Shown: positions 15,684-17,274 of the stretch, piece after piece
How positions within the stretch are numbered: the first letter of the stretch is position 1
Layout of the letters: each line of letters starts with the position of its first letter
Assembly: GCA_913054425.1 (NCBI GenBank)
Contig: CAJXJG010000015.1
Span: 1-17,274, forward strand
Origin: an uncultured Fidelibacterota bacterium
GTDB lineage: Bacteria; Fidelibacterota; Marinisomatia; Marinisomatales; UBA8229
Reading direction: 5' to 3'
Length of the DNA stretch: 17,274 nucleotides
Position numbers and translations under genes: made by a program
Notes under the pieces: model-generated
Seen by the model: only the letters and a program-made list of their open reading frames with translations
What the model was told of the DNA's origin: nothing
The model's database searches: none

Positions 15684-16869
15684 TGAACTAATTGAGAGAG
15701 CCAAAGAAAATTTTGGTACATTATTACAGCAGCAACTTGACCGGATAAAAGAGATTAAAGCGGGCAAAGATTTTGTTGATTATTCGATACTTCCCACGAT
15801 AATAATAGGCTTCATTGGAGGTGACGGCATTGGTCCATACATTGCTGAAGAAGCTCAAAAAGTTTTGGAAGTGTTGCTTGCTGATGAACTTCAATCCGGA
15901 AAAGTCGAATTCAGGTATATTAAGGATTTAACTATTGAAAAGCGGGCAGAAGTAAATAAACCCATCCCGGATGATGTTCTTGAGAAGATTAAACAATGCC
16001 ATGTAACATTAAAGGGTCCCACGACAACTCCCCGGAAAGGAGACCGGTGGCCTAATATTGAAAGTGCGAATGTAGCTCTTCGGAAGGAACTTGATTTATT
16101 TGCAAATATTCGACCTGTGCGAGTACCGATGGAAAATATTGATTGGATTTTTTTCAGGGAAAACACTGAAGGAGCCTACGCGCTTGGCAGCAGCGGAATT
16201 GATGTTTCAGAGGATCTTGCGGTGGATTTTATTGTCACGACCACCACAGGGTCAGAACGGCTTATTCGATTGGCTTTTGAGTACGCCAATAGGAATAACA
16301 TCAATAAGGTGACATTGGTTACAAAAGCAAATGTAATCAAGACCACTGATGGTAAATTCCTCACAATTGGGCAAGAAATTGCAAAAGAGTATCCTGAAAT
16401 AGAGACAGATGACTGGTATATTGATATCATGACTGCTAAACTGATTGATCCTAAACGTCGTACCCAATTTCGTGTTATGGTTTTGACAAATCTCTACGGT
16501 GATATTTTGACAGATGAAGCGGCTGAATTTCAGGGTGGAGTTGGCACTGCCGGTTCTGCAAACATCGGTAAGAAGTATGCCATGTTCGAGGCAATTCACG
16601 GTTCAGCTCCAAGAATGGTGGATGAAGGCCGTACACAATATGCTGATCCAAGCAGCATGATTAGAGCTGGATCAATGTTATTAAATCATATTGGTTATTT
16701 GAAACGGGCAAAAAAACTGGAGATGGCCTTGGATATTGTGGGACAATTTGAAAAAAAATTAGAAATAACCGGTAGGGAAAACGGAGCAACAGGACCTGAA
16801 TTTTGTACCTATATTTTAGATGTATTACATGGTCCCGATCTAGAAAAAAAATGGAAATCCTACCAATAA
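15676..16869 (+). CDS. icd: Isocitrate dehydrogenase-family enzyme
   Basis: This 397-residue beta-decarboxylating dehydrogenase most likely turns isocitrate into 2-oxoglutarate in the TCA cycle. GGDGIGP (48-54) opens the family fold. The substrate site SANVALRKELDLFANIRPVR (130-149) has Ser130, Asn132 and Arg136 in the SxNxxxR pattern of isocitrate dehydrogenases; isopropylmalate enzymes differ here. RENTEG is at 161-166, the catalytic Lys at 217 (TKAN), and metal-binding Asp276 and Asp280 in YGDILTDE. The cofactor loop reads HGSAPRMVDEG (308-318). NADP-using E. coli enzyme has Lys-Tyr and NAD-type enzymes Asp-Ile at Arg313-Met314, so cofactor choice is uncertain. A 38-residue N-terminal extension precedes the fold. 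The ATG lies eight bases inside the zinc-ribbon gene. Homoisocitrate or related acids are possible other substrates. Confidence 0.85.
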   Translation: MSNELIERAKENFGTLLQQQLDRIKEIKAGKDFVDYSILPTIIIGFIGGDGIGPYIAEEAQKVLEVLLADELQSGKVEFRYIKDLTIEKRAEVNKPIPDDVLEKIKQCHVTLKGPTTTPRKGDRWPNIESANVALRKELDLFANIRPVRVPMENIDWIFFRENTEGAYALGSSGIDVSEDLAVDFIVTTTTGSERLIRLAFEYANRNNINKVTLVTKANVIKTTDGKFLTIGQEIAKEYPEIETDDWYIDIMTAKLIDPKRRTQFRVMVLTNLYGDILTDEAAEFQGGVGTAGSANIGKKYAMFEAIHGSAPRMVDEGRTQYADPSSMIRAGSMLLNHIGYLKRAKKLEMALDIVGQFEKKLEITGRENGATGPEFCTYILDVLHGPDLEKKWKSYQ

Positions 16870-16962
16870 TATTGAAGTAATTCTGAAAACAATTCGTACC
16901 ATTTTTCTGATTTATTAACGGTATAGATGTGTATTTTGTATGTCTTTTTTATATAGAAAACT
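16870..16962 (+). other. Intergenic gap before obgE
   Basis: These 93 AT-rich bases contain no gene and no hairpin long enough to be a clear terminator. A TGTATTTTGTATG stretch at about 16930-16942 comes close to the Bacteroidota -7 element (TAnnTTTG) but is one base short, so I leave it as a suggestion. Confidence 0.35.
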
Positions 16963-17274
16963 ATGTTCATTGATTATACACAGGTAGAACTTCAATCTGG
17001 AAAAGGCGGTGCTGGTGCGGTATCATTCCGAAGGGAAAAATTCGTTCCTAAGGGGGGGCCCGACGGTGGTAGTGGAGGCAGGGGAGGAAATATCGTTTTC
17101 TGTGTAGATCATAATCTGTATACTCTTCAAGATATTAATTACAGAAGATTCTATAAGACGGAAAATGGCCAGCAGGGTGGTTCAAGCCGGAAAACAGGGA
17201 AAGATGGTGCTGACATCATTATACCAGTCCCGCCTGGGACAATTATCAAAAATGCTGAGAGTAAAGAAGTCCTG
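16963..17274 (+). CDS. obgE: GTPase Obg/CgtA, 3' partial
   Basis: Only the first 104 residues are in the window and the frame stays open to the last base. They match the glycine-rich Obg domain that begins this ribosome-assembly GTPase: MFIDYTQVELQSGKGGAGAV, then FRREKFVPKGGPDGG (22-36), a GGRGGNIVF run, the YRRFYKTENGQQGGSS segment and the VPPGTII strand. The GTPase domain lies beyond the end. Obg acts on the 50S subunit and in stress responses in other bacteria. The ATG at 16963 is the natural family start. The 93-base gap upstream is the longest in the window and could hold a promoter, but I see no convincing one; no strong ribosome binding site is visible either. Confidence 0.95.
   Translation, partial: MFIDYTQVELQSGKGGAGAVSFRREKFVPKGGPDGGSGGRGGNIVFCVDHNLYTLQDINYRRFYKTENGQQGGSSRKTGKDGADIIIPVPPGTIIKNAESKEVL

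Noticed and set aside
16252..16599. Minus-strand open frame of 115 codons inside the dehydrogenase gene
   Set aside because: It overlaps catalytic motifs of the plus-strand enzyme and has no recognisable content.
15676..16869. 3-isopropylmalate dehydrogenase
   Set aside because: The SANVALR substrate motif fits isocitrate-type enzymes; no leuC, leuD or leuA is nearby.

Overview
The window is AT-rich bacterial chromosome, with eighteen genes all on the plus strand, packed with stop/start overlaps or short gaps (the longest gap is 93 bases). I see no tRNA, rRNA, CRISPR array, transposase, phage gene or long repeat. Several traits point to a Gram-negative member of the Bacteroidota/Marinimicrobia (FCB) side of the tree: a type IX secretion C-terminal sorting domain, a DUF5683-like membrane protein, a BamD-like lipoprotein and an Omp85-type outer-membrane barrel. 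Candidatus Marinimicrobia (Neomarinimicrobiota) or a relative is my best guess. This is inference from protein style, not a placement.

Region 1 (1-5582) is an envelope block. It holds the end of a T9SS-exported beta-propeller protein, a 987-residue protein joining a gluzincin-type metalloprotease domain, a TolB/PD40-like propeller and an outer-membrane barrel, a DUF5683-like membrane protein, and a BamD-like TPR lipoprotein. Region 2 (5579-8638) continues in the same run with nadD (NAD synthesis), a CaCA-family cation/Ca2+ exchanger and the division pair ftsE-ftsX.

Region 3 (8639-11383) opens with a 51-base gap carrying a plausible promoter, then hrcA-grpE-dnaJ: the heat-shock repressor and the two DnaK co-chaperones, with dnaK itself absent. 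Region 4 (11383-14326) is the least ordinary part. A membrane-anchored ComEA-like helix-hairpin-helix protein is followed by a small protein with a pilin-like N-terminal helix that lacks the prepilin cleavage glycine, and then by a 576-residue protein whose layout resembles GspL or a PilM-PilN fusion (cytoplasmic domain, one membrane helix, periplasmic domain). Together they look like part of a divergent type IV pilus/type II secretion or DNA-uptake apparatus.

Region 5 (14342-17274) is housekeeping: rsmD and coaD (overlapping by four bases), an FmdB-type zinc ribbon, an isocitrate dehydrogenase-family enzyme with an unusual cofactor-site residue, and the start of obgE, which runs off the window end.

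The most interesting candidates are the protease-propeller-barrel fusion and the ComEA/pilin-like/GspL-like trio. I found no clear defence system or mobile element.
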